Shown piece after piece: positions 31,189 to 42,783 of a DNA stretch of 64,000 nt. The stretch lies in contig CM065331.1 of assembly GCA_033032175.1 (NCBI GenBank), positions 10,354,370 through 10,418,369 on the forward strand. The letters are read 5' to 3'. Below the pieces are notes generated by a model that was given only the letters and a program-made list of their open reading frames with translations, was not told the origin of the DNA and searched no databases. Both the position numbers and the translations under genes were made by a program. Source of the DNA: Saturnia japonica. Its lineage: Eukaryota; Arthropoda; Insecta; Lepidoptera; Saturniidae. Position 1 is the stretch's first letter. Each line of letters opens with the position of its first letter.

Positions 31189-31470
31189 GATCGGGGAAAA
31201 AGTATTTTCGCATAACGTAGGTATAAACTTGTTATAAAATTTTTTTTCGCTGTACTATTTGTATCTGGCTGGTTTTGGTAACATTAAAAAAAAAAGTGTT
31301 AACCGCTATTTTTCATTTGTTTTTCTTTCTGTAAAAATGAGTGAAACTAATGAAGAAATTCGATACATTTAAAAATATTATTACATAAACGGCAAAAATG
31401 AAACTCAAACAGCGAAATAAGTTTGTGATGTTTATGGACCTAATTCAGTGTCAGTAAAAGAGTTACACAA
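31189..31470 (+). mobile_element. Mariner fragment, 5' end
   Basis: Begins after TA with TCGGGGAAAAAGTATTTTCG, like the terminal repeat of insect mariners. It continues to an ATG (31337) and the transposase N-terminus (SETNEEIRYI, then YYYINGKNETQT, CDVYGPNSVSV), interrupted by a stop at 31370. It ends about 25 bp before the exon 3 acceptor. Confidence 0.7.
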
Positions 31471-31495
31471 AGTTTTTTATAATAACTTTTTCCAG

Positions 31496-31738
31496 ATCAT
31501 ATTACATATTATATATACGATCAGCTATCTAACAGATGTCGGCAGCAACCATATGCAGATGGTCATTGAATCTGGCATTGTACCGAACCTGATACCTCTG
31601 CTCTCTCACGAGGAAGTCGAAGTACAGAGAGCTGCTTTAAGCGCTATCGGTAACATAGTCAGTGGTAGTGAAGAACACAAACAGGTTGTGTTGAACTGTG
31701 GCGCGCTGTCACACTTCCCAGCTCTGTTATCTCATCAG
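31496..31738 (+). CDS. Importin-alpha exon 3, cassette B (ARM5-6)
   Basis: 81 codons, acceptor 'ctttttccag', donor 'gtgagt', phase 0. Peptide contains SYLTDVGSN, MVIESGIVPNLIPLLSH, AIGNIVSG and [17 protein letters not shown], matching alpha-3/4 importins ([37 protein letters not shown]). The ARM5 tryptophan is a tyrosine here. Confidence 0.9.
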
Positions 31739-32575
31739 GTGAGTGCTCTGAAAACTAATTACAGTTTGGTCTCAGCAAGTTGTCATTAATGATGGACATG
31801 TTACAGATGTCATATACCGTTAACATTTTCTGATTTGTCTGTGACTTTAGTAAATATCTCGTGAGTTACATTTAGTAAAGAGAAAGATAGACATTATAAA
31901 TTATATATTTATTTATAATATTTCAATGTGCGTTCTGCTTATAGAATAGTATACAGCTCGTCCAGAAGATAAACTAGATAATTTTCGTATAAAATTTTAA
32001 AATTTACAGACAATTAATAAAACCTTGGAAGAATTAATTTAAGAGAATGATGTATTCAAAATATTTTGTTTGCGGTTTGATATTACAGAGCGTAATGAGT
32101 CACATAGTCAGCCTAGTTTATATTGTGAATCGACTAAACAGAGACCATCCTCTTAGAATCTGCTATACTTCCAAAACATGTTATTTTATTTGTAACAATC
32201 CTATTTAATTTAAGAACTTTCGCCTTCATTCGAGAATATTCTTCTTCTTCCTTAGAAATTGTCTAATTAATTGATTTGTATGTATTTCACTTTAAGAAAA
32301 TTTGAGTTTATTTTACGTATATTCAAGAATATTCTGTACCACAATTCAAAACAACACTGTATCAGATAGATGATGTATATTATAGCAGTGTTTTGGGCAA
32401 ATCATTAACCATTAATGCAATGACAAAAATCCGAGAAAATAATCTATCGTTGTGCTAATCTGAAATGATATATTTTAATTCTGAACAGAAATCAACTTGT
32501 CCTCAATGATTTTATTATTAATGACATTATTTTGGTGTATGGTTATATCAATTGCTATCAAACTTCCTACTGCAG
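31739..32575. other. Intron 3 of cassette B
   Basis: AT-rich, nothing recognised. Ends 'cttcctactgcag'. Confidence 0.6.
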
Positions 32576-32851
32576 GAAGATGAGATCTGTGCAAAAGCTT
32601 TATGGTTCCTGGCCAATGTATTGTCTGGGAATGAGCAACAAGTGCAGGCGGTAATCGACGCTGGTCTGCTACCCAGCATTGTGGAGAAACTGGACAAGAG
32701 CCAGTTCCAGACACATCAGATGGAGGCTGTAAGAGCCCTCGTCAACCTCAGCAGTGCGGGCACCAAGGAACAAGTTGCTGCGTTCATCGACTGCGACGTA
32801 ACTCCAGCTCTATGCAAACTGCTCAGCTGTGAAGACACGCAAGTTATTAAT
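32576..32851 (+). CDS. Importin-alpha exon 4, cassette B (ARM7-9)
   Basis: 92 codons, phase 0, donor gtatgt. It keeps the strongest family signature: ALWFLANVLSGNEQQVQAVI, DAGLLPSIVEKL, and LCKLLSCEDTQVIN. ARM7 keeps W and N (WFLAN). ARM8 has R in place of W but keeps N (VRALVN). The next coding exon is 41830-42006, about 9 kb downstream, because the intron took in a copia element and a LINE-type element. Confidence 0.9.
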
Positions 32852-32854
32852 GTA

Positions 32855-32992
32855 TGTATTCTAATACTATTTCTGGAGAGTCTGGCTATCATATACAAAA
32901 ATAATTTTTCGAATCTGACTTGTATTACCAGAAATTAGCGTTATTAAACAAACAAACAAAAAACTTTTCCGCTTTATTATATTAGTATAGAT
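32855..32992 (-). mobile_element. Helitron-like 5' end fragment in intron 4 of cassette B
   Basis: Minus strand reads 'tctatactaatataataaag', 'cggaaaagttttttgtttg', 'cagattcgaaaaattat', 'gatagccagactc'. This is the head of the Helitron family at 8202 and 28784. Confidence 0.5.
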
Positions 32993-33026
32993 TACAAACA
33001 GACACTTCAATTGTATTAATTGTATA

Positions 33027-33225
33027 TGTTATGTAACGAGAATGTCGGTTAGTTCAATAAGGTATTTTATAGAATTATATATGGCAACCCCGACACTAGA
33101 TATATTCTGTTTTCCCATGGACGCCGTACGAACTGTAAGTGCATTAAGTAAATTGTCTTCTTATAGTCTTCATTAATAAAGCAGTGATTTGGCCATACGC
33201 TACTTTTATTAACAAAGTCCTAACA
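33027..33225 (+). repeat. 5' LTR of the copia element
   Basis: TGTTATGTAACGAG...CCTAACA. Differs from the 3' LTR at 'gaattatata/gaattttata', 'gccgtacg/gccgcacg', 'tggccata/tggtcata' and a 2-bp indel in 'cttatagtc/cttagtc'. Confidence 0.95.
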
Positions 33226-33240
33226 GGTTATGGGCCCAGT
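33226..33240 (+). other. Primer-binding site complementary to initiator tRNA-Met interior
   Basis: GGTTATGGGCCCAG directly after the LTR is complementary to the anticodon arm of eukaryotic initiator tRNA-Met (CTGGGCCCATAACC). Drosophila copia primes the same way, from a half-tRNA fragment rather than the tRNA 3' end. Confidence 0.85.
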
Positions 33241-33429
33241 AAAGGCCGTAACACTGTTTTAGGTGAAGATGGGTGCAGCGTGACACTAGGCGGCGTGGGT
33301 GGTTGGTTAGGTTACCGGTGGCGGCGGCGTCGGGCAAGGCGTTCTGAGGTGAAGATACCGGGTGCAGGTATTAATCAGAAAATCAGGCGTTTGTGTTGTC
33401 GAACGGTAAAATTTTTTGTTGATAAAGTC

Positions 33430-34218
33430 ATGGATCAGCAAGGGTATACAACCACGGGAGTCATCGAGCTGGAGGGTTTTCGAAATTGGAACATGTGGAA
33501 ATTTCAGATATCAGTTTTGATCAGGAGCATGGAGGTATTTTCAGTAGTAAATAGTACTGAAGTGAAAACTGATAAGAACATTGAAGAGTGGAATAAAAAG
33601 GATATAAAAGCTCAGAGTCTTATCGTTAAGAGGCTCAGTGAAGGTGCTATGGTACACATCTTAACATGTGGTACGGCTTCAGATATGTGGAACAAGCTAC
33701 ACAGCGTCTATGAGTAGAAAAGTAGTACAAGTATACATATGTTGCAACAGCGCTTCTTCAATTTTAAGTTTAATGAAGTGAAAGATATGCCAACATTTCT
33801 GGCTCATATACAAGAGATGACAAGTCAACTTAAGGAAGCTGGAGAAGGTGTTTCAGAGAAGTTCATAGTAGCAAAGGTGCTGATGTCTCTGCCGGACAAG
33901 TACAAGCATTTCATCTCAGCGTGGGAGTCTGTGGATCCTGCAAGACAGTCGTACGATGAGCTTGTTGGTCGACTCTTGGTGGAGGAAGACCGAATGAAGT
34001 CGAGAGGTAGTGACGGTTGTGAAGATGTTGCTATGGTTACAGCTAAAGGTAGAGGTAATTTTAAATGCTACAAATGCGGTCGTCCTGGACATTTTATTAA
34101 AAATTGTAAAAGTATTGATAACCATACCAGTAAAAGTAATATAAAAAAATGTTTTACATGTAACCAGATAGGTCATTTTAAAAGGAAATGTCCTAAGCGT
34201 AAACGAATTAAATCATAG
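33430..34218 (+). pseudogene. Copia gag, one nonsense codon
   Basis: The likely start is ATG 33430, followed by FRNWNMWKFQISVLI, typical of copia Gag. TAG at 33715-33717 interrupts it, and the frame resumes in phase (MLQQRFFNFKF, SLPDKYKHFISAWES). Two CCHC knuckles, CYKCGRPGHFIKNC and CFTCNQIGHFKRKC, close the domain. The frame ends at TAG 34216-34218. Upstream codons before 33430 are open but unlikely to be used. Confidence 0.85.
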
Positions 34219-35797
34219 TAATCATAGTTGGTTAGCTGACAGCGGAGCTAGTGAGCACATGACGTTTGACAGAAATGTTTTTGTTACCTATAATACGATG
34301 TTAGAACAAAATAGATTTGATATTGTTGGTGATGGACGAAGGTTACCAGTTGTAGGTATTGGGGAAATTAGATTGAAAGCATTAGTTAGTAAATCTAACA
34401 TTATGACAACGTTGAGTAATGTATTACATGTACCAGGTTTAAAAATAAACTTATTTTCTATACCATGTGTTGTTCAAAAAGGTTACAATGTTAGGATAAC
34501 ATCAGATTTATGTATTTTTGAAAAAGCCAATCGAATGTGTGCAACGGGGCATGGTGAAGGTCCATTGTATGTGATGGATTTCATTTTTGAACATAATGTA
34601 GCAGTAGTGTTATCATTAAATGAATGGCATGAGAGGTTATGTCATCAGGGAGTAAATTATGTCAAGAATATCTTAAATGACAGGGGTATTCAATTTCATC
34701 AAGGATACAAGCAATGTTCAGCATGTTTAGAGGGCAAATTGCACAGGTTGCCTTTCAAGGAGCATGATTTCCATACAACGGGGGTTTTACAGTTGGTTCA
34801 TGCAGATGTCTGTGGGCCGATGGAGGTTGAGTCTGTGGGATGTTCTAAGTATTTTTTATTACTCAAAGATGATTTTTCAAATTATAGACAGGTATTCTTT
34901 TTAAAGTGCAAGAGTGACGTTATAAGTATGTTAAAAAAATACATTATCTGTTCTCAAAATAAAACTCAGCAGATACTAAAGGTTCTCCGTACTGATAATG
35001 GGAAAGAATTTGTTAATCAAGAAGTAAAGCAGCTTTTAGATACTTATGGTATCGAACATCAGACAACTGTGCCATACACGCCAGAATAGAATGGTAAGGC
35101 TGAGCGTGATATGAGGACATTGGTAGAGGCAGCACGGTCAATGTTAAGGGCAAAGGGTCTGGGCAAAGAGCTGTGGGCAGAAGCTATTAACATGGCAGTA
35201 TATGTACTCAATAGGACAAGCAAAAGCAGGCAGGTAGGGAAAACTCCATTCCAGGTTTGGGAAGGTATTGATCATGATATTAGGGAGTTGGCACATGTGT
35301 TTGGTACTAGTGTGTATATACACATACTTAGGCAAAAGCGACTTAAGTGGGACCCAAAAGGTGAGAAAGGTATATTTGTAGGTTATGAGGGTTCAAAGGG
35401 TTATAGAATTTATTATCCAGAGAGAAAAGAGGTGTTTATTAAAAGGGATTTAGTATTTATTGAAAATAATGATGAAAGTAAGTACGAAAGAACAGTGTGT
35501 GAGGTTAAGGATAATGTGATTGAGGAAAATATTATTTTGTCCGACATGGAGGACATGAAGGCTCCTAAGGAACAATCTGATATTTGTCAGGAAGAAATGG
35601 TGAGAGAGAGCAGTAGTACTGGATTAAGGGAAGGGAGAGCGTCATTTGACTTTGACCAGAAGGTGGAAACTCAGGAGTTCTTTACTGATAAAGGTAGTAG
35701 TGAGGAAAGTTTAGATAAGACTTTTGAGATAGATAAAATATTAAAAACTAGGAGTGGAAGGGTGATAAAAAACCTAGAAAGTATGATTATGGTATGA
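34217..35797 (+). pseudogene. Copia protease and integrase, frameshifted from gag and with one nonsense codon
   Basis: Relative to gag this region is in the +1 frame. It starts with the protease site WLADSGAS (D at 34238). The integrase follows: zinc-binding H-H-C-C (WHERLCHQG ... CSACLEGK), catalytic D in HADVCGP, D in LRTDNGKEF, and E in the AERDMR segment (35102-35104), which lies just after a TAG at 35087-35089. The rest reaches 35797, where the frame shifts again. In intact copia, gag to RT is one frame. Confidence 0.85.
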
Positions 35798-37212
35798 TAG
35801 TGTTAGAAAATGAACCTCAAAGTTATAGGGAAGCGATGAATTCTGAAGAAGCAGGTAAATGGCAAGAGGCTATTGACTTAGAGCTCCAACAGCTGACTGA
35901 GAATAATACTTGGACATTGTTATCCGAGATACCAAAAGGAAAGGAGGTTGTAAGTACTAAATGGGTTTTCAAGGAAAAGAAAGGGGAAAACAATGAAAGT
36001 AAATTTAAAGCTAGGTTAGTAGCTAGGGGCTTCGAACAAAGTTGTGATGATATTTATGATTTGTATGCACCTGTGGCAAAATTAAATACTTTTAGAGTTT
36101 TTATAGCTGTTGCCACCAAGTTAAATTTGCAAGTAGGTCAAATGGATGTGTGTAGTGCTTTTCTTAACAGTGATATTAATGAAGAGGTGTACTTAAAGTT
36201 GCCAGAGGGTGTTAATTTAGAACCGTATTGTAAGCTTAATAAGTCAATCTATGGGCTTAAAAGGTCTGAGAAAGATAGTTGTTTATATAGTAAGTGTGAG
36301 AATAATAAGAGAACTTTTCTATTATTATATGTAGATGATGTAATTTATTTTGGAAATTGTCAAAAAGAATTAACACAGTTAAGAACTAAGTTGTTAAATA
36401 CTTTTAAAATGAAAGATATGGGGAAAATTAATAAGTTTTTAGGTATTGAGGTCAACCAAGATTTAAGTAAAGAATGTACAACCATAAGTCAAAGGGAATA
36501 CTTGGAAAATTTATTAAATATGTATGGAATGTCCTATTGTAAACCATTATTGTTACCTATAGATAAAAACTTTAAGTTTGATTTATTAAAAAGAGAAAAG
36601 TCTGAAAATAAAGAATTAGAGTTTAAGTGTAGAAAACTTATAGGAAATTTAATGTATGCTGTATCAGGGTCAAGGCCAGATTTATGTGCTGTTGTTACAA
36701 TGTTAAGTAGATATCAGGCAAAAGCAAGTAAATTATTATATAAGTTATTGTTAAATGTATTAAGATATGTAAAGGGAACTTTGAATATGTGTTTAATTTA
36801 CTATAGGCATAAAAGTAATGTAGAGGGCTATGTTGACAGTAACTGGGGTGGAAGTGATGACCGTAGGTCAACGACAGGCGGTTGTTTCAAGGTTTTTGGC
36901 TGTTCAGTTATTTGGTTCACAAAGAAACAACAATCAGTCGCACTGTCATCAACTGAAGCTGAGTATGTTGCTTTATGTCATCCCACAAGTGAGGCTTGTT
37001 GGCTTCAACAATTATTATTAGTTTTTGGGTTCTCTGTGTGTCCTATCACTATGTTTTAGGACAATCAGTCCACTATGAAGATAGCCCATATGGCTGGTAA
37101 TTGTCGAGTGAAACATTTAGCAATTAAGCAAAATTTTGTTAAAGAGAAGTTGAATGCCGGAATTATTAAGTTAGTTTATCTTTGTAGAAATGAGCAACTA
37201 AGTAGGTGATAT
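35794..37212 (+). pseudogene. Copia reverse transcriptase and RNase H, internally deleted
   Basis: Starts with NEPQSYREAMNSEEAGKWQEA and NTWTLL, then KWVFKEKKG and the YVDD catalytic box (about 36327-36340). RNase H follows (DSNWGGSDDRRSTTGG, SSTEAEYVAL). Between SIYGLK and RSEKDSCLY (about 36262) roughly 25-30 residues present in other copia RTs are missing, an in-frame deletion. TAG at 37057-37059 and a later frameshift before FTKPLGG (about 37217) complete the decay. Confidence 0.85.
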
Positions 37213-37416
37213 GTTTACAAAGCCATTGGGTGGGGTTCAGTTTACGAAATTTAGGGATAAATAGTTTAATTAGCGTAAAGTGATTGTCATTTTTTTTAAC
37301 TAGGGTTGCTAGGGTTGTGTTTTTGGGTTTGGAAATTATATAGGTAGTGTTAATTTCATGTACTTTTGTTATAGTGTTTAGTAGGTATAAAATATTTTAT
37401 TGAGGGGGGGGGGGGG

Positions 37417-37613
37417 TGTTATGTAACGAGAATGTCGGTTAGTTCAATAAGGTATTTTATAGAATTTTATATGGCAACCCCGACACTAGATATATTCTGT
37501 TTTCCCATGGACGCCGCACGAACTGTAAGTGCATTAAGTAAATTGTCTTCTTAGTCTTCATTAATAAAGCAGTGATTTGGTCATACGCTACTTTTATTAA
37601 CAAAGTCCTAACA
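37417..37613 (+). repeat. 3' LTR of the copia element
   Basis: 197 bp, preceded by the G-run 37402-37416 and followed by the target duplication GTATA (37614-37618). Confidence 0.95.
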
Positions 37614-37618
37614 GTATA

Positions 37619-37770
37619 GATATTTTATTTATCTTTAAACGAAATTGGAGTACATAGCCATTTTGTAAACCTTACATAGTGTTGCCAGCTACTCAATAGT
37701 GTGGCCGCTATTTTACTAAAAAGATGCCAACATTTATAAATTCGGTTGTTCCAGGCATGGAGGTACTGAA
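37619..37770 (+). repeat. Diverged 207-bp-satellite-like monomer in cassette B intron 4
   Basis: The word 'agtgtggccgctatttta' (37699-37716) matches the invariant satellite word 'agtgtggccgctattcta'. Weaker similarity follows the monomer order on both sides ('ttttgtaaacctta' against 'gtttacaaacag', 'tatgtattt'). It lies in the intron that is homologous to the one holding the satellite in cassette C. Confidence 0.5.
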
Positions 37771-38056
37771 TCTATGTATTTCGTTTTATATTTTCCTCAA
37801 CACAAATTGTATTCATTTATAATTTAGCTTGTTTGATATTGTTTTTTTTTTTAATTTATTTATTTGTAAAGTAATAATCTTATTTCTAAAAAATAGTCCC
37901 ACAAAACCGTGTGATCGGTTTGACTGTGGGATCAAACGGAGTCTTATGTTGTATTTACACATTACAATATTATTCACTCATGGAACGCCACTATTACGTT
38001 GCCTGCACCCGTGATTAGCTCAGCGTAGATAACAAATATTTTTTTAATCATTTTCA

Positions 38057-39985
38057 TCATTCATTCATCATTTCAATTTTTGTTTTCTTACTTACTAGCA
38101 GTTTGAGGAACCTTATTTGTAAAGTTTCTAGTTTGTCTAGATTTGTTTTAGATGTTAAACCATAGCTGTCCAGTGCATAACTAAAAATAGAATCAACTAA
38201 AGACATATACAACAATCTTAACGTGCTAATGGGTACTTTAAAACTAAGATGATAAAGTTTACCTAATAATATTCTTAACTTACTACATAAATAATCTATA
38301 TGTTGGGACCAAGAAAAACATTCATCTATTTTTAAACCAAGGTAGGTTATACACTTAACCTTTTCGATGGGTTTACAATTACAGTTGATTGAGTCTTTAT
38401 GGGTACATGAAAATTCGTGAGTGTATAAGGGCGGATGTGAGCCTGATGGACGCAAGTACGGCGAGTGGATAATTAATAATTTTGTTTTGTCCGAATTCAA
38501 TACAATGCCGTTATCATGATACCATTTTACAACAGCGTCAATGTCATGCTGTACCAGCCTACAAGTTTTTACAATGTCAATTCCAGCAAGCAATGTGCAC
38601 AAATCATCCGCGAACATGAATGCAGAGCAATACTGCAGTACACCACATAGGCTATTAACATGCATCAGGTAGCAGAGTGGTCCACAGCCAGACCCCTGCG
38701 GAACACCACATCTCACATCCGTCCTATCACTGAATGAGTTACTCAATCTAACACGGTAGGAGCGTGACGTGAGGTAATCGCGGAACCATAGGTTCAGAGG
38801 TTCTCCCACACCGCACTCATTCATCGCATTAATAAGCGTGTCTGTTTCCAGGGTATCAAATGCTTTCCTAAAATCGAAAAAGACAGCAATGACAAAATTT
38901 TTATCCTCTAAATAACTGTTAACCTCGTCTGTGAACTTGGCAAGTAGGGTATTTGTACTTTTCCCTTTCAAGAAACCATGTTGACAATTGTTAATAATTT
39001 GATGCTTTTGAAGGTAATCACCTACTTGATTTAATACACATTTTTCTATAACTTTATCTATACTAGATAAAATAGATATAGGTCTATAATTAGAATAGTT
39101 CTTACAATCTCCTTTTTTATAAATCGGTCGGACTATTGATTCTTTTAATTTGCTGGGAAATTGAAAGTGTTTTACTGATAAATTAACAAGTTTCGCCATT
39201 ACAGGACTAAATTTATCTACAATAAATTTAAGGTCAGACATACGAATTAGATCGCCACCCGGGGATTTATTGCTATTCATATTTTTAATAATGTTTTTTA
39301 TGTATTTACTATTCACGGGTTGCCATCTCATGTTCATTTCTGAAAGTTTTACATATGAATTCCTATCTAACCATTTTTCAGTACATGTGTGTTTAATATG
39401 TTCAATTTCGTTCTTAAACGTAGTTGCAAATTTGTTACAAATGTCTAAGGTACTGCCCTGCCCCTCCATACTAGTTAATATTGATGAATCCACCGATTTT
39501 TTAGTAACTCCTAACATAGTATTAATTTTTTCCCATAACTTTTTTATGTTTTTTTTACATTCTAATATACTTTCTCTATAGTATTTATTTTTACTTTTAT
39601 TGATTGCTTTTTGGCATTTGTTTCTATATTTCGTATAATTTAGACGCTTAAGCATATTCTTTGGATCATTGCTCCATATATCAAATAGCCTATCTTTTTC
39701 CTCTATCATTTTCTTTAAGTTTTTGTTAATCCATATTTTATTGTTTCTGTTACTTACATAGATATTCTTAGTTATATAGCATTGGTTATATACGTCAATA
39801 AATATTTGGTGGAACGACTTATATAATTCTATAGGACAATCAATGGTCAATAATTTATCAAAATTTATATTTAGCAACTTTTCTCTAACCATATTATTGT
39901 CTAACATACGCTTAGTAGTTACTGGTGTAAGTGTGGAGGTCGCGCACGCCCGGACGGCAAACACTTCGACGGAGTGCGTTTCCAT
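38057..39985 (-). pseudogene. Non-LTR ORF2, reverse transcriptase part
   Basis: 642 residues. RT segments in order: IVRPIYKKGDCKNYSNYRPI, VIEKCVLNQV, HGFLKGKSTNTLLAKF, VFFDFRKAFDTL, GVPQGSGCGPLCYLMHVN and the catalytic FADD (MFADDLCTLL). The thumb has LNSDKTKLLI and the C-terminus has FSYALDSYGL. The reading frame is offset from the endonuclease frame; the first residues (up to about 39920) are the frameshifted stretch and not native sequence. Confidence 0.85.
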
Positions 39986-40761
39986 TCTATAGCTGCAGAT
40001 ATAAAGTAATGGTCAGATATTTTGTGTTTAATTATGGCCGAATAAATAGATGCATTGCTTACCCTTATATAAAGATGATCTATACAAGATGTTACTATTC
40101 TTCCCATAAGAATTTCTTTGCGAGTTATATCATCGATACATTTTGTAAATCCATTTTCAGCTAGAATATTTTCATAAGTGATTACATGTTTGTCGTTAAT
40201 ATTGAGTAGATTGATATTGATATCGCCACAAAAAATTATAGTAGAATTTTGTGGGAAATAGTCTAAAATATTACGAATTTCGAGAATGAACTCTTCTAAT
40301 AATACCTTATTGTTAACTCTTGGTGGCCTATAAATTGCTATTAAGTATATAGTTTCGTTAAGATAGTTAAGTGTAATGGAAACGCATTCTGCCGCTCGTA
40401 TCCCTGCCGATACAATCGGTTCGTAAATTCGAGCGGTGAGCTCCTCGCGCGTATAAACCAACACACCTCCACCTCTACGGCCCAATCGAGGTTCGGTTAA
40501 GACTATTATATCCAATTGAACTAAACTATTGTGAATGATTACAAGTAACTCATTCAAATTTTTATTTAAAGATCTTATATTTATATGTAATATGCTCAGT
40601 ACTTTTTTGTTTACTAAGGTACTTGTCCATGTATTTATGTTATTAACACAAACATATTTAACTTCGCTGTTATTTATAATATTAATATTGTTTATGTCTG
40701 CGAATTTTAATAAAGTAAATTATACAGGTACCTTAAACAAATTTTTTTGGGAAATTAACAT
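39919..40761 (-). pseudogene. Non-LTR ORF2, endonuclease part
   Basis: From the proposed ATG at 40759-40761 the frame meets TAA at 40720-40722, then is open to 39919. It contains SILHINIRSLNKNL, LTEPRLGRRGGGVLVY, LIAIYRPPR, IIFCGDININLL, and KISDHYFISA, the apurinic-endonuclease motifs that nick target DNA. The frame then shifts before RT. An ATG is not needed at the internal TTG (40557) where the longest clean frame begins. Confidence 0.8.
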
Positions 40762-40769
40762 TAAACTTA

Positions 40770-41105
40770 CTAAACTTTTACAAGATCTCTTAATTCGCCT
40801 TCTGATCTGAGCCATATTGTTTTATCGCCGTCTTCTTTCTTCACAAGTATTCTTCCATTTGACACCCAAATGTATTTGTAAATACCACGAAGTTGTGTTT
40901 TAGCATTCCATAGTAGTGTTCTTGTTGTCTTAGCCAAGTCCTCATTAATGAATATTTTGCTAATCGACGGCCCGCCTGTAATACAACTGCTTATTGTTTC
41001 GGGTATTTCGGTAACATTATAATTATTAAAATTGTACAGTGTATTAACATCTGAGGCGCAAGCCGCATTGCCGGCGCCGTCGTTGCATGTAGTAATTAGA
41101 GGCAC
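40770..41105 (-). pseudogene. Non-LTR ORF1 C-terminal remnant (FP-like domain)
   Basis: 111 codons. The second half (NEDLAKTTRTLLWNAK, YKYIWVSNGRILVKKED, then IWLRSEGEL) is the domain shared by ORF1 of some insect CR1/Jockey-type elements and baculovirus FP proteins. ORF1p binds RNA. Its normal N-terminal zinc-finger region is missing, so the element is 5' truncated near 41105. Confidence 0.6.
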
Positions 41106-41407
41106 ATCTAACGAGAATACTTATTGAATTATACAATTTGTTTAGATTTTCATGTCGACTCTGTTAGAGACCTACTGTTCATCAAACTCTGGGTCGATTA
41201 GGGAATATGAATTGGTAATAATGCGTGTGTCTACTACAATGACTGTTTTAATTATTTCTAAATTTACAACCGTTTTTATAACGGACATTTGCTTGTCGCT
41301 GATTCGTTCACCGGCATAGGCGTCACGCTCCAGATACGTCAGGATAACAATGTTAAGCGTGAACACCTACTAAATAAATAAATAAAGAATTATATAAAAT
41401 ACAAATA
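41106..41407. other. Intron sequence, unassigned
   Basis: A minus-strand 64-codon frame (41366-41172) has no recognised features. Nothing else is supported. Confidence 0.4.
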
Positions 41408-41829
41408 GACTAATGTAAGGCGCTGCACACACGTAGACACTTTGTGTTGTGTCAGGTATAAGCTACCGGTGAATATTTTATTTTCATGCAATCAATATGA
41501 AATCAAGCTCTACCTGAGTAGACGTACACATTGCCAATTGAGAAGTGTTCGTTGTTAGCAACTAGAAACTAAATTAAGACACAAGCAACATTAACTTTGT
41601 ATTAGTTATACACCCATTAGTCACTCGGAGCCGGAAACATTCCAATCTCGCTATGTATGTCGCGGCGGGTAAACTGAACAGTGTCGAGAGTAAGCAACCA
41701 GTGACTGGGTCCGGTTGCCGGTACTGGAAACAGAAACCATGGTTTTGTGAGGTTGTCCCGTGTCAGCAATAAAAAGTGTCTACATTTGTGCAGAGCCTAA
41801 CCAAGATTTAATAAATATATGTCCTACAG

Positions 41830-42006
41830 AATGTGTTGGAGAGTTTGTACAGCATGCTGATGAAGGCCGGTGAGAACGCTCGCCAACTGTCTGACAGCAT
41901 CGCGGAGTGCGGCGGACTCGACAATCTCAAACAGCTGCAGAGCCACGACAATGCAGAAATACATAAGAAGGCGAACAATATACTTAAACAATACGAAGAC
42001 TTCGAC
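41830..42006 (+). CDS. Importin-alpha exon 5, cassette B (ARM10/C-terminal region)
   Basis: 59 codons, acceptor 'tcctacag', donor 'gtgagt', phase 0. Begins NVLESLYSMLMKAGENARQL, then SIAECGGLDNLKQLQSHDN and IHKKANNILKQYEDFD. Same place and length as 27569-27745, and LQSHDN is the importin-alpha signature. It fits directly after exon 4 of cassette B (VIN then NVLES). The allele-like copy is at 46152-46328. Confidence 0.85.
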
Positions 42007-42783
42007 GTGAGTGTCATTCAGTCATAATATAACGTATTTTAGCTTTTAACCAGTTAAGCAAGTCCCAGGTTAATGTAAGACGACACTATATTCTAAATAC
42101 CCCGGAAACCTAAACCCTTAGAACTTGGCTCGAAGGGACTAGGGAGGCATTCCCGTCACAAGATGCTGTAGCGTACTGGCGTGAGCTACCCTTAGACAAA
42201 ATATGAAAAATCACTTTTAAAATGTAAAATATTGCTTAACATATTTAGTTCTAGATATTTAAATAAAAAAACCCGCAACCAGATATGTTACTTTTATAAT
42301 TCTCTTAATTCTGGTGTAGGATTTAAATAAGTCGTATTAATGGTTATAGAGAACTTTTGAGTTAGATGTACAGTTTAGGTCTTTGCAAATTATTATTTAA
42401 ATTAAATAGGGCTTAACATTCTCCAGTTTTATTGAAGCAAAATTGTTAAGAAAATATTGCTCTTCCATTTGGTTTATTTTTAAGTAATTCTTCAGTAATT
42501 ACTTCAATAATCTTATTTAAAAATGCACTTAATTGCTAGTTTCACCTATGTTAATAAGGCCTTAAAGATCTTGCTCTTTCATCTTAAAAATGATTTTTTA
42601 AGTAATAAAAATGTTTTCATAACAATATTTATTACTTAGTTAATAATAAGTAAATATCTGCTATTTTTAACGGATTTCAATAAAAGACGGAGGTTAGTCA
42701 TTTTGAATGTTTTTTTAATGGATGTTCAACCACAACTTCTTTGTTTATGAACTGATTTGAATGATTATTTTTTTGTTGGATAG

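Larger units (their letters stand above)
33027..37613 (+). mobile_element. Ty1/copia retrotransposon, full length but inactivated
   Basis: LTRs at 33027-33225 (199 bp) and 37417-37613 (197 bp) with TG...CA ends. The target duplication GTATA lies at 33022-33026 and 37614-37618. A primer-binding site directly follows the 5' LTR, and a 14-15-bp G-rich polypurine tract (37402-37416) directly precedes the 3' LTR. The coding region has at least three nonsense codons, three frameshifts and a deletion in RT. The LTRs differ at three bases plus a 2-bp gap, so it is older than the BEL/Pao insertion. Confidence 0.95.
38057..41105 (-). mobile_element. Non-LTR retrotransposon with ORF1, endonuclease and RT, broken
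   Basis: Minus strand, inserted in cassette B intron 4. ORF1 remnant 41105-40770, ORF2 from ATG 40759-40761, RT to 38057. The ORF1 C-terminus resembles the baculovirus FP-like domain found in ORF1 of CR1/Jockey-superfamily elements. ORF2 has a nonsense codon near its start (40720-40722) and a frameshift between endonuclease and RT (39919-39985). Apart from those breaks it is long and well preserved. I see no clear A-tail near 38050. Confidence 0.8.

Noticed and set aside
41172..41366. 64-codon minus-strand frame next to the LINE ORF1 remnant
   Set aside because: It is separated from ORF1 by stops, shows no domain and lies in intron sequence.
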